DNA from: Fidelibacterota bacterium
GTDB taxonomy: Bacteria; Fidelibacterota; Marinisomatia; SCGC-AAA003-L08; TS1B11
Length of the DNA stretch: 64,000 bases
Assembly (NCBI GenBank): GCA_004124295.1
Contig: SCKI01000001.1
Coordinates: 558,001 to 622,000 of the forward strand
Direction: 5' to 3'
The notes under the pieces were generated by a model that saw nothing but the letters and a program-made list of their open reading frames with translations, did no database searches and was not told where the DNA came from. The position numbers and the translations under genes are program-made. How positions within the stretch are numbered: position 1 is the first letter of the stretch; every line of letters begins with the position of its first letter. Positions 37,480 through 46,938 of this stretch are shown here, one piece after another.

Positions 37480-39888
37480 ATGAAAAAATGGCTTCTGTGG
37501 GCTGGCGGACTCGTGCTCGCCCTGGCCCTGGCCTTGCTGCTCTTTCCCGGAACACTGCTCAATCCATACCGCACCGTCCGCGCAGGCAGCATCGCACTGC
37601 CCGGCTTAAGTTCGCCGGTAACCGTCAAGTATGACGCCTTCGCCGTACCCCATATCTATGCGCAGAATGTGCAGGACCTGTTCTACGCCACCGGCTACCT
37701 GATGGCCTCCGAGCGGATGTTCCAGATGGATATGGTCAACCGGGCGACCCAGGGCCGGCTGTCGGAGCTCAATGCCCGGCTGATGGCCAGCGACCGCTAC
37801 CTGCTGACCTGGGGCTTCTATCGCATCGCCGAACGCATGCTGGCGGCCATGGATCCGGCAAGTTTGCAGTACTTGCAGTGGTCCTGCGACGGCATCAACG
37901 CCTGGATCGAGGCGCACAGCGGCAGGCTGCCCATCGAGTTCAAGTTGGCCGGCATCAAGCCCCTCCCTTGGACCCCCCGAACAGTTGCGGCCTATGCCCG
38001 GCTGCTGGCCCACGAGCTGCAGTCGGCCTACCTGGCGGAGGTAGTGCAAAGCCTGGCCGCCGGAAAACTGGGCAGTGGCCTCATGGCAGGGTTGTTACCT
38101 GAGGATGAGAACGGCCTGTCCGCCGGCGAACGGAACCATCCCCTGCAAGCCCTGGAACATTTTTCTGCCGTCAGCCGGGAGGTCCGGGAGGTGCTGGGGA
38201 CCAGCTCCGGTATGGGGGGCAGCAACAACTGGGTGGTGGCGGGCAGCCGCACGGAATCGGGTCTGCCGCTGCTGGCCAACGATCCCCACCTCGGCTTCAC
38301 CCAGCCGGGCAAGTGGATGGAGATGCACCTGGTGGGCGGTCCCTTCAATGTCCGGGGCATGTTCCTGGCTGGCATACCGCTGGCCATACTGGGCCACAAT
38401 GCCCACATTGCCTGGGGGGTGACCAATATCTCGACCGATGATATCGATTTCTTCGTGGAGGAGGTCAATCCCGATGATCCGGGGCAGTACCGGCACAAAG
38501 GGGTCTGGCGAGATTTCATCAGCCGGCAGGAGACCCTCCATCCGAAGGGGGGCGATGCGGTCGCTTTCACGGTGCGGGAGACGGTCCACGGCGTCATCAT
38601 CAGCGACCTCCATCCCCTGCTCAGGGATAGTGACCGGCCGGTGGCCATGCGCTGGTCAGGGCAGGACGTGTCTGACATTTTCAGCGCCTTTACACAGCTT
38701 AATCTGGCAGAGAACTGGGACCAGTTCAGCGACGCTCTGCGAACCCACGGCGTGCCGGGACAAAACTTCGTCTATGCCGACCGTCAAGGCAATTTCGGCT
38801 GGCGGCCGGCGGTGCATCTGCCCATCCGCAAGGGGGCTGACCGGCTCCTGCTGCGCGATGGCGCCAGCGGCGAGTGGGATTGGCAGGGCTATGTGCCGTT
38901 CGACGAGATGCCCTATCTCTACAATCCGCCCGAGGGCTATATCGCCACCGCCAACAACAAGACAGTGGGAGAGGATTTCCCCCATTACATCAGCCGGTAC
39001 TGGGCGGACCCGTCGCGCATCAACCGCATCCGGGAGCTGCTCGGGGCCAGGGAAAAGCATACGATGGCATCGTTGGCCGAAATCCAGAACGATGTTCTTT
39101 CAGATTTTGCCCGGCAGATGATTCCCTACCTGGTGGGCGCATTCAGCACTATGTCACCGGCCGGCAAGCTGGCCGCTGAGGCAATTGATCTGTTGGACCG
39201 CTGGGACTTCACCATGCGGGTGGACGCTCCCGAGCCGGCCATTTTCCAGGCCTGGGTGATTGCCCTGGCCAAGGGGGTATTCAGCGACGAGCTGACGGCG
39301 ATCAGTCCTGCGCTGCCGGAGGCCTATCTCAATGCGCCCTATATTGTGCGGCGGAATCTGCGGCGGCTGATGGATGAGGCCGATTCGCCCTGGTTCGATG
39401 ACCAGGGGACCGAGGCCAGGGAGGACCGGGATGCCATCATCCGGCAGGCCCTCTATCCGGCCGTGGCGGCACTTGAGCAGGACCTGGGCAGCCATCCGGC
39501 CCGCTGGGAGTGGGGCCGCCTGCACACCTTGACCCACCCCCATGACCTCAGCGGCGATGAAAAGTTCGGCGGATTCCTCAACTGGTGGCTCGACCTGGAT
39601 GTGGGTCCGTTCCCCGCTGCCGGCGCGGCCACCACCATCAACGCACTGGCCAACAACATGCTGGCGCCGTATGCCGTCAAAAGCGGACCGAGTTTCAGGG
39701 CCATTTATGATCTGGCGGATTGGGATAATTCCCGCATCATCCTGCCGGCGGGCCAGAGCGGCAATCCCCTGGACCCCCACTACCGGGATCAGGCAGCGCT
39801 GTATAACCGGGGCGATTACCGGCCGGTGGCATTCAGCCCGGAGGCGGTGGATGAGGCGACCGTCAGCACGCTTATACTGCGGCCTTAG
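37480..39888 (+). CDS. Penicillin acylase family protein (Ntn hydrolase)
   Basis: 802 residues with an N-terminal membrane/signal helix (about 5-25). The Ntn-hydrolase precursor layout is visible: alpha part, spacer, then the autocleavage site G247-S248-NNW, where S248 becomes the catalytic N-terminal nucleophile of the beta chain. Later blocks HLVGGPFNVRGMFLAG, GHNAHIAWGVTN and YIATANNKTVGEDF are family-typical. Such enzymes hydrolyse acyl-amide bonds (penicillins, acyl-homoserine lactones, N-acyl amino acids); the substrate is unknown. The ATG at 37480 follows AAGGAG. Confidence 0.92.
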   Translation: MKKWLLWAGGLVLALALALLLFPGTLLNPYRTVRAGSIALPGLSSPVTVKYDAFAVPHIYAQNVQDLFYATGYLMASERMFQMDMVNRATQGRLSELNARLMASDRYLLTWGFYRIAERMLAAMDPASLQYLQWSCDGINAWIEAHSGRLPIEFKLAGIKPLPWTPRTVAAYARLLAHELQSAYLAEVVQSLAAGKLGSGLMAGLLPEDENGLSAGERNHPLQALEHFSAVSREVREVLGTSSGMGGSNNWVVAGSRTESGLPLLANDPHLGFTQPGKWMEMHLVGGPFNVRGMFLAGIPLAILGHNAHIAWGVTNISTDDIDFFVEEVNPDDPGQYRHKGVWRDFISRQETLHPKGGDAVAFTVRETVHGVIISDLHPLLRDSDRPVAMRWSGQDVSDIFSAFTQLNLAENWDQFSDALRTHGVPGQNFVYADRQGNFGWRPAVHLPIRKGADRLLLRDGASGEWDWQGYVPFDEMPYLYNPPEGYIATANNKTVGEDFPHYISRYWADPSRINRIRELLGAREKHTMASLAEIQNDVLSDFARQMIPYLVGAFSTMSPAGKLAAEAIDLLDRWDFTMRVDAPEPAIFQAWVIALAKGVFSDELTAISPALPEAYLNAPYIVRRNLRRLMDEADSPWFDDQGTEAREDRDAIIRQALYPAVAALEQDLGSHPARWEWGRLHTLTHPHDLSGDEKFGGFLNWWLDLDVGPFPAAGAATTINALANNMLAPYAVKSGPSFRAIYDLADWDNSRIILPAGQSGNPLDPHYRDQAALYNRGDYRPVAFSPEAVDEATVSTLILRP

Positions 39889-39896
39889 GCGGCGCG

Positions 39897-40730
39897 ATGC
39901 TTTGGCTGTGGCTTCTGGGCGGACTCTTTCTCGGCGGCTGGGCGGTGCGCCGCTGGCTCTATTGGCAGGTCCAGCCCATGGCGGCCTATCCCGTTGACCG
40001 GCTGGTCTGCTGGGGACACCGGGGTATGCCGTCGGCGGCCCCGGAGAACACCCTGGCCTCCTTTGAAGCCGCCATCGCCGCTGGAGTGGACGGCATAGAG
40101 CTCGACGTGATGGCCACCGCGGACGGGGTGCTGGTCGTGCGGCATGACTTCGATCTGGAGCGGGTGAGCGATGGCGTCGGCCTGGTCAAGGATGTTACTT
40201 ATGCGCAACTGGCCCGGCTCAATGCCGCCCACCGCTGGCCCGCTGACGCGCCGCCACAGGCCATACCGCGACTGGAAGATGCGCTGGAGATGCTGCCCGA
40301 TTCGTTGCTGATTAACATCGAACTCAAGGCGCAACGCTGGCGCTCGGTAGGGCTGGAGGAGAAGGTCATCGAACAGGTCCGCCGCTTTGGCCTGCTGGAG
40401 CGGACCATCGTCTCGAGCTTCAATCCCAACTGGCTGCTGAAGGTAAGGCGGCTGGAGCCACGGCTGGCCCTGGGATATCTCTGGTGGGATCAGGAGGTGC
40501 CCTGGTTTCTGGCCCGGCCGAACTTTTTCAACCTCGTACGGCCAGAGTTTCTCCATCCCAGCGCGGACCTGGTTACGGCGGATGTGGTCCGCCGGGCCCA
40601 CCGCCGGGGGGTGAAGGTGAACGCCTGGACAGTGAATAACGGCCCCCTTGTGGCCCGGCTCAAGAGCCTCGGTGTGGACGGCATCTTCACCGACTATCCG
40701 GCGCTGGTCCAGGCGGCAAACCGGGCCTGA
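39897..40730 (+). CDS. Glycerophosphodiester phosphodiesterase (GDPD)
   Basis: 277 residues beginning with one hydrophobic helix (WLWLLGGLFLGGWAV), then a TIM-barrel GDPD domain: GHRGMPSAAPENTLASF with catalytic H41, and GVDGIELDVMATADG / VVRHDFDLERVSDG carrying metal ligands and the second histidine. It hydrolyses glycerophosphodiesters to glycerol-3-phosphate. It starts eight bases after the penicillin acylase gene stop. Confidence 0.92.
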   Translation: MLWLWLLGGLFLGGWAVRRWLYWQVQPMAAYPVDRLVCWGHRGMPSAAPENTLASFEAAIAAGVDGIELDVMATADGVLVVRHDFDLERVSDGVGLVKDVTYAQLARLNAAHRWPADAPPQAIPRLEDALEMLPDSLLINIELKAQRWRSVGLEEKVIEQVRRFGLLERTIVSSFNPNWLLKVRRLEPRLALGYLWWDQEVPWFLARPNFFNLVRPEFLHPSADLVTADVVRRAHRRGVKVNAWTVNNGPLVARLKSLGVDGIFTDYPALVQAANRA

Positions 40731-40777
40731 CTATCAATATAACCAACGGGGCCGCAGCGCTCCAGGGAGTTTTATCA

Positions 40778-42268
40778 ATGTATCAAAACGCCGCTAAAAC
40801 CCAAGACGAAACCCTCGATCCCCAGGATTGGGACGCCCTGCGCAGCCTGGGCCACCGCATGCTGGATGACATGCTCGACTACCTTGCCACGGTCCGGGAG
40901 AGACCCATCTGGCGGCCGGTGCCTGATGAAGTACGGACGGCCTTGAGCGGCCCTGTGCCCCGTGATCCCGAAGGCATCGACCAGGCTTACGCCGATTTCA
41001 AGGAGTTCGTGCTGCCCTATCCTTTCGGGAATATCCACCCCCGGCACTGGGGCTGGGTCAACGGCACCGGCAGCCCTTCCGGCGCCCTGATGGAGATGCT
41101 GGCGGCAACCATGAATCCCAACGTGGCCGGCTTTGACCAGTCGGCCCGGCTGGTTGAGGAACAGGTGCTGGACTGGATGCGGAGCCTGATGGGCTTCCCG
41201 GAAGGGGCCGGCGGCCTGCTGGTGTCGGGGGCTTCCATGGCGAACCTCATCGGTCTGGCGGTGGCGCGGAACACCAGGGCCGGGTTCGACGTCCGCCAGG
41301 AAGGTGTGGCCGCCGCCCCGGGTATGCTGACGGTCTATTGCTCAACCGAAACCCATACTTCGGTGCACAAGGCCGTCGAGCTGTTGGGGTTGGGGCGTGC
41401 TGCCCTGCGCGAGATCCCCGTTGACGGGCAGTACCGCATCGACCTGGACGTCCTCAGGGAAACCATCACCGCGGACCGCCAGCAGGGGCGCCGGCCGATA
41501 GCGGTCGTGGGCACGGCGGGAACGGTGAACACCGGCGCTATTGATCCTCTGGAGCCGCTGGCCGAGCTCTGCAAGGCGGAGGACCTGTGGTTCCATATCG
41601 ACGGGGCCTTCGGGGCGCTGTTGACCTTGTCGGCGGATTTGGGGCCGCTGGTGGCGGGGCTGGAGCGCGCCGATTCCCTGGCCTTCGATCTGCATAAATG
41701 GATTTACCTGCCCTATGAGGCCGGCTGTATCCTGATCCGTGATGCGCGGCATCAGCAGGACAGCTTCACCGTGCCGGCGGCCTACCTGACGCCCCTCACC
41801 CGCGGTGTGGCAGCGGCGCCGTGGCTGGCCGATTATGGCTTGCAGCTCTCGCGGCAGTTCCGGGCCCTCAAGGTGTGGATGTCGCTGAAAGAGCATGGCG
41901 TTGACAAGTACGCTCGGCTCATCGAGCAGAATGTGGCCCAGGCCCAGTACCTGGCGGACAAAATCGAGGCAACGCCCATGCTGGAACTGCTGGCGCCGGC
42001 GCCCCTGAATATCGTCTGCTTCCGGTACAATCCCGGTCATCTGGAGGCGGACGCGCTTAACCTGCTCAATCGGGATATCCTGGTCCAGGTGCAGGAGCGG
42101 GGCATCGCCGTACCGTCCAGCACCGAGCTGCAGGGCCGATTCGCCTTGCGGGTGGCGCACACCAATCACCGCAGCCGTCGCGAGGATTTCGACCTGCTGG
42201 TGGATGCCGTGTTGAAGATCGGTGCTGAACTGGCGAACCGTGAAAATAATTCGAAGGAGCCAACATGA
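40778..42268 (+). CDS. PLP-dependent amino-acid decarboxylase (group II, AADC-like)
   Basis: 496 residues. The lysine binding PLP is K307 in FDLHKWIYLP; HIDGAFGAL carries the ring-stacking/aspartate region and NIHPRHWGWVNG is the family N-terminal block. This is the aromatic-L-amino-acid/tyrosine decarboxylase group; the exact amino acid is not readable. GGGAG precedes the ATG. It overlaps the following M28 peptidase gene by four bases (ATGA). Confidence 0.92.
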   Translation: MYQNAAKTQDETLDPQDWDALRSLGHRMLDDMLDYLATVRERPIWRPVPDEVRTALSGPVPRDPEGIDQAYADFKEFVLPYPFGNIHPRHWGWVNGTGSPSGALMEMLAATMNPNVAGFDQSARLVEEQVLDWMRSLMGFPEGAGGLLVSGASMANLIGLAVARNTRAGFDVRQEGVAAAPGMLTVYCSTETHTSVHKAVELLGLGRAALREIPVDGQYRIDLDVLRETITADRQQGRRPIAVVGTAGTVNTGAIDPLEPLAELCKAEDLWFHIDGAFGALLTLSADLGPLVAGLERADSLAFDLHKWIYLPYEAGCILIRDARHQQDSFTVPAAYLTPLTRGVAAAPWLADYGLQLSRQFRALKVWMSLKEHGVDKYARLIEQNVAQAQYLADKIEATPMLELLAPAPLNIVCFRYNPGHLEADALNLLNRDILVQVQERGIAVPSSTELQGRFALRVAHTNHRSRREDFDLLVDAVLKIGAELANRENNSKEPT

Positions 42269-44085
42269 AATACTATCCGCTTATGGCTATCATGATCCTT
42301 GCCGGCTGCGGCCCCAAACCCGCCGCGGAGCCTCTATTGGTATCCGTGAGCGTTGTGGCGCCAGATCCGCCCCTGGCCGCTGAGGCCCTGTGGGACCATG
42401 CCAACTATCTGGCCGGCGATTCGCTCTACGGCAGGGCCGCCGGGAGCCGCTACGAACGACAGGCCGCAGAGTACATTCGCGACCAGTTTGCCGCCGCCGG
42501 TTTGGGGCCTGTAGGTGACGATTACCTCCTGCCGTTCACTTTTATTGCCGATGTGATCCTGGCCCCTGGCAACAGCCTGAGCTGGTCGGGGCCGGCCCGG
42601 GGCGCACTGGCCGTCGATGAAGATTTCCGACCGCTCGGATTCTCTGCCAGCGGTACGGCGGCAGGGGAACTGGTCTTTGCCGGCTACGGCATCAGCTCGA
42701 GCGATCCTGATTACGATGACTACGCCGGCCTCGATGTGCAGGGCAAAGTTGTCCTGGTGCTGCGTTTCAGCCCCGACGGCACCAACCCTCACGGCGCTTT
42801 CGGGGCCCACTCGCCCTTGCGTAAAAAGGCCCTTACGGCCCGGGAGAAAGGAGCCCTGGCCTTGCTGGTCGTGACGGGGCCGGAGGAGGATGAGGAGGAC
42901 TACCTGATGCGGCTGCGCTATGATCGTGGCGGCGATGCCGGTCTGCCGGTGATCAACGTGACCCGGGCGGCTGCGGATCGCCTGCTCGGAACGGCCGGGC
43001 TGACCGTCGCCGAACTGCAGCAGGAAATAAACGCCTCCCGGATGCCCCTGTCGGCAACGGCTGCTGGGCTGCAGGTAACGCTGACCGCCGCCCTGACGAT
43101 GGTCGAGGGCCAGAGCCAGAACGTGGTGGCGGGTTTTCCCGGCAGTGGCGCGCTCAAGGATGAGTGGATCGTGCTGGGGGCCCACTATGACCATCTGGGC
43201 TGGGGCGGCGAGGGCTCCGGCTCGATGCAGGCCGATACCAACGCCATCCACAACGGCGCAGACGACAATGCCTCGGGCAGCTCCACCCTGATCGAACTGG
43301 CCCGGCAGCTCAGCGGCAGCCTGGTCAGGGAGGCGAATCGCCGGTCGGTGATGTTCCAGGCTTTCGGCGCGGAGGAGCGGGGACTGCTCGGTTCGGCCTA
43401 CCTGACGAAGCATTCTCCCGTGCCGATGGAGAGGGTGACGGCCATGCTGAACATGGACATGATCGGCCGCCTCTCAACCGGTAAACTGGTGCTGGGGGGC
43501 GCCGGCACTTCGCCGCTATGGAAGGAATTGGTGCCCAGCCTCAACAGCGAGGGCCTTTCCATCACCTACGATGACGCCGGCTTCGGGTCGTCGGATCACC
43601 AGTCCTACTACCTGGCCGGCAAGCCGGTGCTGTTCTTCTTTACCGGGCAGCACCGGCAGTATCACCGGCCGTCGGACGATGTGGCCCTGCTGGACCTGGC
43701 CGGGATGTCGAGCATCGGCCAACTGGTCGCGCGGATTACGACCGATCTGGTCACCCGGCCCGAGGCGCCCCCATTCAGCAAGCCCGAGTCGCCGCAGCCG
43801 TCCCGCCGGGGCGGCTTTCCGGTGGTGATGGGGACCATCCCCGACTACACCTGGGAAGGGATCGGGATGCGGCTGGCCGGCGCCGGGGGCGGCAGTCCCG
43901 CCGACAAAGGTAGACTGAAGGCCGGGGATATTATCATCCACTTCGGCGCAACGGAGGTTAAAAGCATCTACGACTACATGTACGCCCTGCAGGCGGCCAA
44001 GGCGGGGGAGCCGCTGAAGGTCATCGTGCTGCGCGGCGAGGAGGAGGTGGAGCTAGAGATAGTGCCGGAGCGGGCAAGGGATTGA
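42265..44085 (+). CDS. M28 aminopeptidase lipoprotein with PA and PDZ domains
   Basis: 606-residue exported zinc peptidase. Lipobox LAGC with lipidated C15; PA domain about 120-260; M28 catalytic core from about 285 with H307 (GAHYDHLGWG), D333 (GADDNASGS), the AEERGLLGS glutamates, NMDMIGR aspartate and SDHQSYYLAG histidine; a PDZ domain at the end (about 515-600, GDIIIHFGATEVKSIYDY). All zinc ligands are present. Co-translated with the decarboxylase: peptide breakdown feeding amino acid decarboxylation is plausible but inferred. Confidence 0.92.
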   Translation: MKYYPLMAIMILAGCGPKPAAEPLLVSVSVVAPDPPLAAEALWDHANYLAGDSLYGRAAGSRYERQAAEYIRDQFAAAGLGPVGDDYLLPFTFIADVILAPGNSLSWSGPARGALAVDEDFRPLGFSASGTAAGELVFAGYGISSSDPDYDDYAGLDVQGKVVLVLRFSPDGTNPHGAFGAHSPLRKKALTAREKGALALLVVTGPEEDEEDYLMRLRYDRGGDAGLPVINVTRAAADRLLGTAGLTVAELQQEINASRMPLSATAAGLQVTLTAALTMVEGQSQNVVAGFPGSGALKDEWIVLGAHYDHLGWGGEGSGSMQADTNAIHNGADDNASGSSTLIELARQLSGSLVREANRRSVMFQAFGAEERGLLGSAYLTKHSPVPMERVTAMLNMDMIGRLSTGKLVLGGAGTSPLWKELVPSLNSEGLSITYDDAGFGSSDHQSYYLAGKPVLFFFTGQHRQYHRPSDDVALLDLAGMSSIGQLVARITTDLVTRPEAPPFSKPESPQPSRRGGFPVVMGTIPDYTWEGIGMRLAGAGGGSPADKGRLKAGDIIIHFGATEVKSIYDYMYALQAAKAGEPLKVIVLRGEEEVELEIVPERARD

Positions 44086-44478
44086 AGGGGTGGTTTCAGG
44101 TTCAAGGTTTCAAGTTTCAGGTTATAAGTTTCGAGTTTCGGGTTACGGGTTGCGGGTTGGGGGTGGTCAGCTTGCCCGGCGAAATGCGTATGCTGCGGAC
44201 TTATCTCCAACAGCCGGGGAGGAGATAACTGTCCAGCAGGCTCTAAAGCTCTGCAATTGGGTAAAGTTGTGAGCTCAGCATCAAGCTATAACCCAAAGCT
44301 ATCATTTCATAGCTTCGCGATCATAGCTATTAATAGTACGAGACGCATTATTGATAATTATTTCTCTATATCCATAATTAACAATGATATAGGTAGAATA
44401 TAATAGAAATTCTTTCCATACTCCTTATTCACTGTAGTAACTTTCCCGTTAGGGTTCATAGTATGAAAGGAATGGAAT
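44086..44478. repeat. Intergenic low-complexity region
   Basis: 393 bases without a gene. The first ~70 bases are tandem-like reiterations of GGTTTCAGGTTCAAGGTTTC-type units (GGTTNNGGGTTNCGGGTTGC), degenerate and short; similar complementary wording (CCTGAAACTTGGAACCCGC) reappears near 45350. The rest is AT-rich and probably carries the promoter of the next gene. Confidence 0.5.
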
Positions 44479-44946
44479 ATGCGCACGATCGAAATTGATG
44501 ACCGCGTGTGGGAAAAATTGCAATCTCTCGCGGCCCCTTTTATAGACACGCCGAACGGTGTCCTCCGTCGTTTATTAGGCGTCCCGCATGATGGCGAAAT
44601 TCCTCACATAGATCAAACTACAACGAAAAAATCCTACGGAAGAGCATACGGCAGGACACTTCAATCGGCATTTAGGGAACCCATACTTAGGGTCTTATTG
44701 CAGTTGGGGGGTGGTGGCAGGGTTGGATATGTACTGGATGAAGTGGGAGCCGAAATGAATGATATTCTAAACGAAATTGATAAGAGACGGTTAGAAAGCG
44801 GCAATGACGTGCGGTGGAGAAATGCGGCCCAATGGGAGCGGGCTGTTATGGTAAAGGAAGGTTTATTATCTAGCGAATCCCCACGGGGGATGTGGGAGCT
44901 CACTGAAAACGGAAGAAAAATCGCAGCCGGAGAGAGGGTGAAATGA
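44479..44946 (+). CDS. Winged-helix / SeqA-N-like DNA-binding protein
   Basis: 155 residues. The N-terminus (MRTIEIDDRVWEKLQSLA, then FIDTPNGVLRRLLG) matches the ribbon-helix-helix-like start used by SeqA-type and restriction-associated proteins; the C-terminal part (RVGYVLDEVG, then AAQWERAVMVKEGLLS and GMWELTENGRKIAAG) reads as the winged-helix 'Mrr N-terminal' domain. No nuclease motif is present. Codon use and AT content differ visibly from neighbours. It overlaps the next small gene by four bases. A regulator or DNA-recognition subunit of a small accessory cassette is the best guess. Confidence 0.75.
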   Translation: MRTIEIDDRVWEKLQSLAAPFIDTPNGVLRRLLGVPHDGEIPHIDQTTTKKSYGRAYGRTLQSAFREPILRVLLQLGGGGRVGYVLDEVGAEMNDILNEIDKRRLESGNDVRWRNAAQWERAVMVKEGLLSSESPRGMWELTENGRKIAAGERVK

Positions 44947-45200
44947 GTAGTCCGAAAACTGGATACGGGCGTGACTATAACAGGCGCTGGGGTGTGGGTG
45001 CTCAACACGCACTCTTCCACAAGGACGGTACCTTTTACGAATGTCTAAAAAGAATCCCAGCCGCCCTGTTCGATCCTTCCGGGTACGTTCTATTCAATAC
45101 CGAAACAGAATACGTAGCCACGCAAGGTTTATCCCACGGTAAGAAATTGAACATCAAGAGGGGTATACATACCTTGCCCGGTTACCGGCAGGTAGTATAA
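44943..45200 (+). CDS. Small unknown protein, partner of the winged-helix gene
   Basis: 85 residues, ATGA-overlapping the gene before it. The centre (YECLKRIPAALFDPSGYVLF, then GKKLNIKRGIHTLPGYRQV) resembles a short module I associate with proteins beside restriction endonucleases or HNH nucleases, but no catalytic residues can be named. The AT-rich composition matches its partner. Best described as an unknown two-gene cassette, possibly defence-related. Confidence 0.65.
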   Translation: MSSPKTGYGRDYNRRWGVGAQHALFHKDGTFYECLKRIPAALFDPSGYVLFNTETEYVATQGLSHGKKLNIKRGIHTLPGYRQVV

Positions 45201-45393
45201 GGCGATTCAACCTTACGAGGCCTAAAATGGTGTCCATGCTGGATAGTTCAGGCTTCCCTTGGCACCCTTTGCGTCTTGGCGGTTGACATTCTTTCGCCGC
45301 TCATTCCTCACCGCTGATGGCTGGATACCGGCATTCGCCGAACCTAAAACCTGAAACTTGGAACCCGCAACTTGAAACGGGGACGACGTCCCC

Positions 45394-45675
45394 CTACAGC
45401 CACTCCGTCTTGACCTCCAACAGGAGCCAGTCGCTGCCCGACTCCAGGCTGCGCATGATCTTCGCCACCCGCTGCTCGGCGACCTGTTTCTCGGCGGCCA
45501 CGGTGACGAAGGCCAGCTCGGCCCGGTTCCACACCTCCTGTTGACCCACCTCCGCCACCGCCACGTTCATGCGGGCGACGGTGCGGTCCTTCAGCGATTT
45601 GACGACCCGGCGCTTGGCCTTCAGGCTGTGGGCGTCAGGGATGTCGATGGCGGCGCGGAGCAGGGCGATGTGCAT
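45394..45675 (-). CDS. DUF503 family protein (YlxP-like)
   Basis: 93 residues with the DUF503 pattern: HIPDAHSLKAKRRVVKSLKD-like IPDAHSLKAKRRVVKSLKDR and VAEVGQQEVWNRAELAFVTV, ending in LLEVKTEWL. In Bacillus and many bacteria the gene (ylxP) sits beside rbfA/infB and is linked to ribosome maturation; here it is alone. Function otherwise unknown. Confidence 0.88.
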   Translation of the reverse strand: MHIALLRAAIDIPDAHSLKAKRRVVKSLKDRTVARMNVAVAEVGQQEVWNRAELAFVTVAAEKQVAEQRVAKIMRSLESGSDWLLLEVKTEWL

Positions 45676-45918
45676 CCGTGATATTAATCAGGACAGAGAC
45701 GCAGAGCTCGCGGAGAGTCAAGGGCAGTGGCGGCCGGTGGGGAACCCCTTACTGCCAACTGCCACTGCCACTGCGACAGTCGTTATTCTCCATGCCGTTA
45801 TCCTTCGACCCTTCGGCGAGCTCAGGGCAGGCTCTGTGGTTCCCCTTCACTCTTCAATTTGCAATTATCATTTTACAATTTGCAATTCATCATTACCCGG
45901 CAGTTCAGGCAGCTCCCC
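45676..45918. repeat. Intergenic region with dispersed repeat copy
   Basis: Contains CCTTCGACCCTTCGGCGAGC followed by TCAGGGCAGGCTCTG at about 45802-45836, a copy of an intergenic repeat also seen at about 49280-49318 and, more degenerately, at 54446-54475. Also a short run of CAATTTGCAATTATCATTTT also found in the 49.4 kb repeats. No gene. Confidence 0.55.
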
Positions 45919-46815
45919 CTAATTCCCGCCCAGGATAATCGGCAGGCCGTCCTTGCCCGAACCGATCACCACCACCTTGGCGTTGGGGCTGGAGGCCAGG
46001 CTCATGGTGGCCTCGATCCCTTTCCAGCGCAGGAAGTTGTCGCTGATGCCCTCGGCGACGGTCTTATTGAAGTCGCGGATACCCTTGGCCTCGATCACCT
46101 TGCGGTCGGCCTCCTTGCGCTCCTTGGCCAGAACAAATTCCATCCGCTGACTCTCCTGCTCGGCCCGCATCTTCTCTTCAATGGCCTGGGAAAGGTCCCG
46201 GGGCAGTTCCACCTGCCGCAACAGCGTTGTCTCGATGATGATGCCGTGAGGTATGGTGGCCCGGTGGAGCTGGGCCTGGATCGCTGCGGCAACGGAGTCG
46301 CGCATATCGGTGTAGAGGGCCTTGGCCTCGAACTGGGCCGTTATGCCCCGTACCACCGAGCGGAAGCTGGGGATCAGGATGCGCTCCTTGTAGACATTGG
46401 CCCGGCCGATGGTCCGCAATATCTGCGGCGCCATGCTGGGATCGAGGCGGAACCGGACCGAGGCTTCCAGCGAAATGGTGAGCCCCTCCCGGCTGGGGAC
46501 ATTCATTTTCTCACGCTGCTCCTGAATCTTGATATCCATCTTCACGATTTCGGCGAAGGGATTGCGCACATTGAGACCTTCGGTCAGGGTATTTTGCTGG
46601 ACCTTGCCGAAAATCTTCACGACCCCTATTTCGCCGGCTTCGATTTGGGTGATGGTCTGGACCCCGGCCAGTACGATGGCCACAAGGGCAACCAGTTGCA
46701 GAGCGCCGGGACCAATACCCAGCGCCGCCAGCTGGGGCGTCATGCCCTTGCGGCGTATCTGGATCGAGAGGACCAAAGCGAAAAGGGCAACGACAATGAA
46801 CAGAACGAAACGCAT
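45919..46815 (-). CDS. SPFH/prohibitin family membrane protein
   Basis: 298 residues: two N-terminal hydrophobic segments (LFIVVALFALVLSIQI, LVALVAIVLAGVQTI), the band-7 domain (about 55-200; EAGEIGVVKIFGKVQQ, NVRNPFAEIVKMDIKIQ, FRLDPSMAPQILRTIG), then a charged coiled coil (LSQAIEEKMRAEQESQRMEF). Prohibitin-like scaffold of membrane microdomains or protease regulator. A tandem, truncated paralogue lies immediately upstream on the same strand. Confidence 0.9.
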   Translation of the reverse strand: MRFVLFIVVALFALVLSIQIRRKGMTPQLAALGIGPGALQLVALVAIVLAGVQTITQIEAGEIGVVKIFGKVQQNTLTEGLNVRNPFAEIVKMDIKIQEQREKMNVPSREGLTISLEASVRFRLDPSMAPQILRTIGRANVYKERILIPSFRSVVRGITAQFEAKALYTDMRDSVAAAIQAQLHRATIPHGIIIETTLLRQVELPRDLSQAIEEKMRAEQESQRMEFVLAKERKEADRKVIEAKGIRDFNKTVAEGISDNFLRWKGIEATMSLASSPNAKVVVIGSGKDGLPIILGGN

Positions 46816-46853
46816 GGCATTATCTCCTGAGAGTGTGTTTATTTGACAACGAA

Positions 46854-46918
46854 ATCTGGGGGCAAAGCTAGCCCCGCCAGGACCCGATATCGAATCTTTT
46901 TGCAGATGGATAGCCCGT
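46854..46918 (-). promoter_or_regulatory. Conserved 65-base upstream block (copy of the SPFH gene)
   Basis: Located 39-103 bases before the SPFH start. The same block occurs at 47637-47701 upstream of the truncated paralogue with about six mismatches in 65 by eye. It contains the palindromes CGATATCG and GCTAGC and AAAAAGATTCG. Probably a shared promoter or regulatory element. Confidence 0.5.
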
Positions 46919-46938
46919 GGTGGGGCGAGATGGGTGAC

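Noticed and set aside
45727-46830. 367-residue frame on the plus strand
   Set aside because: Antisense to the SPFH gene; the amino acid composition is that of a shadow.
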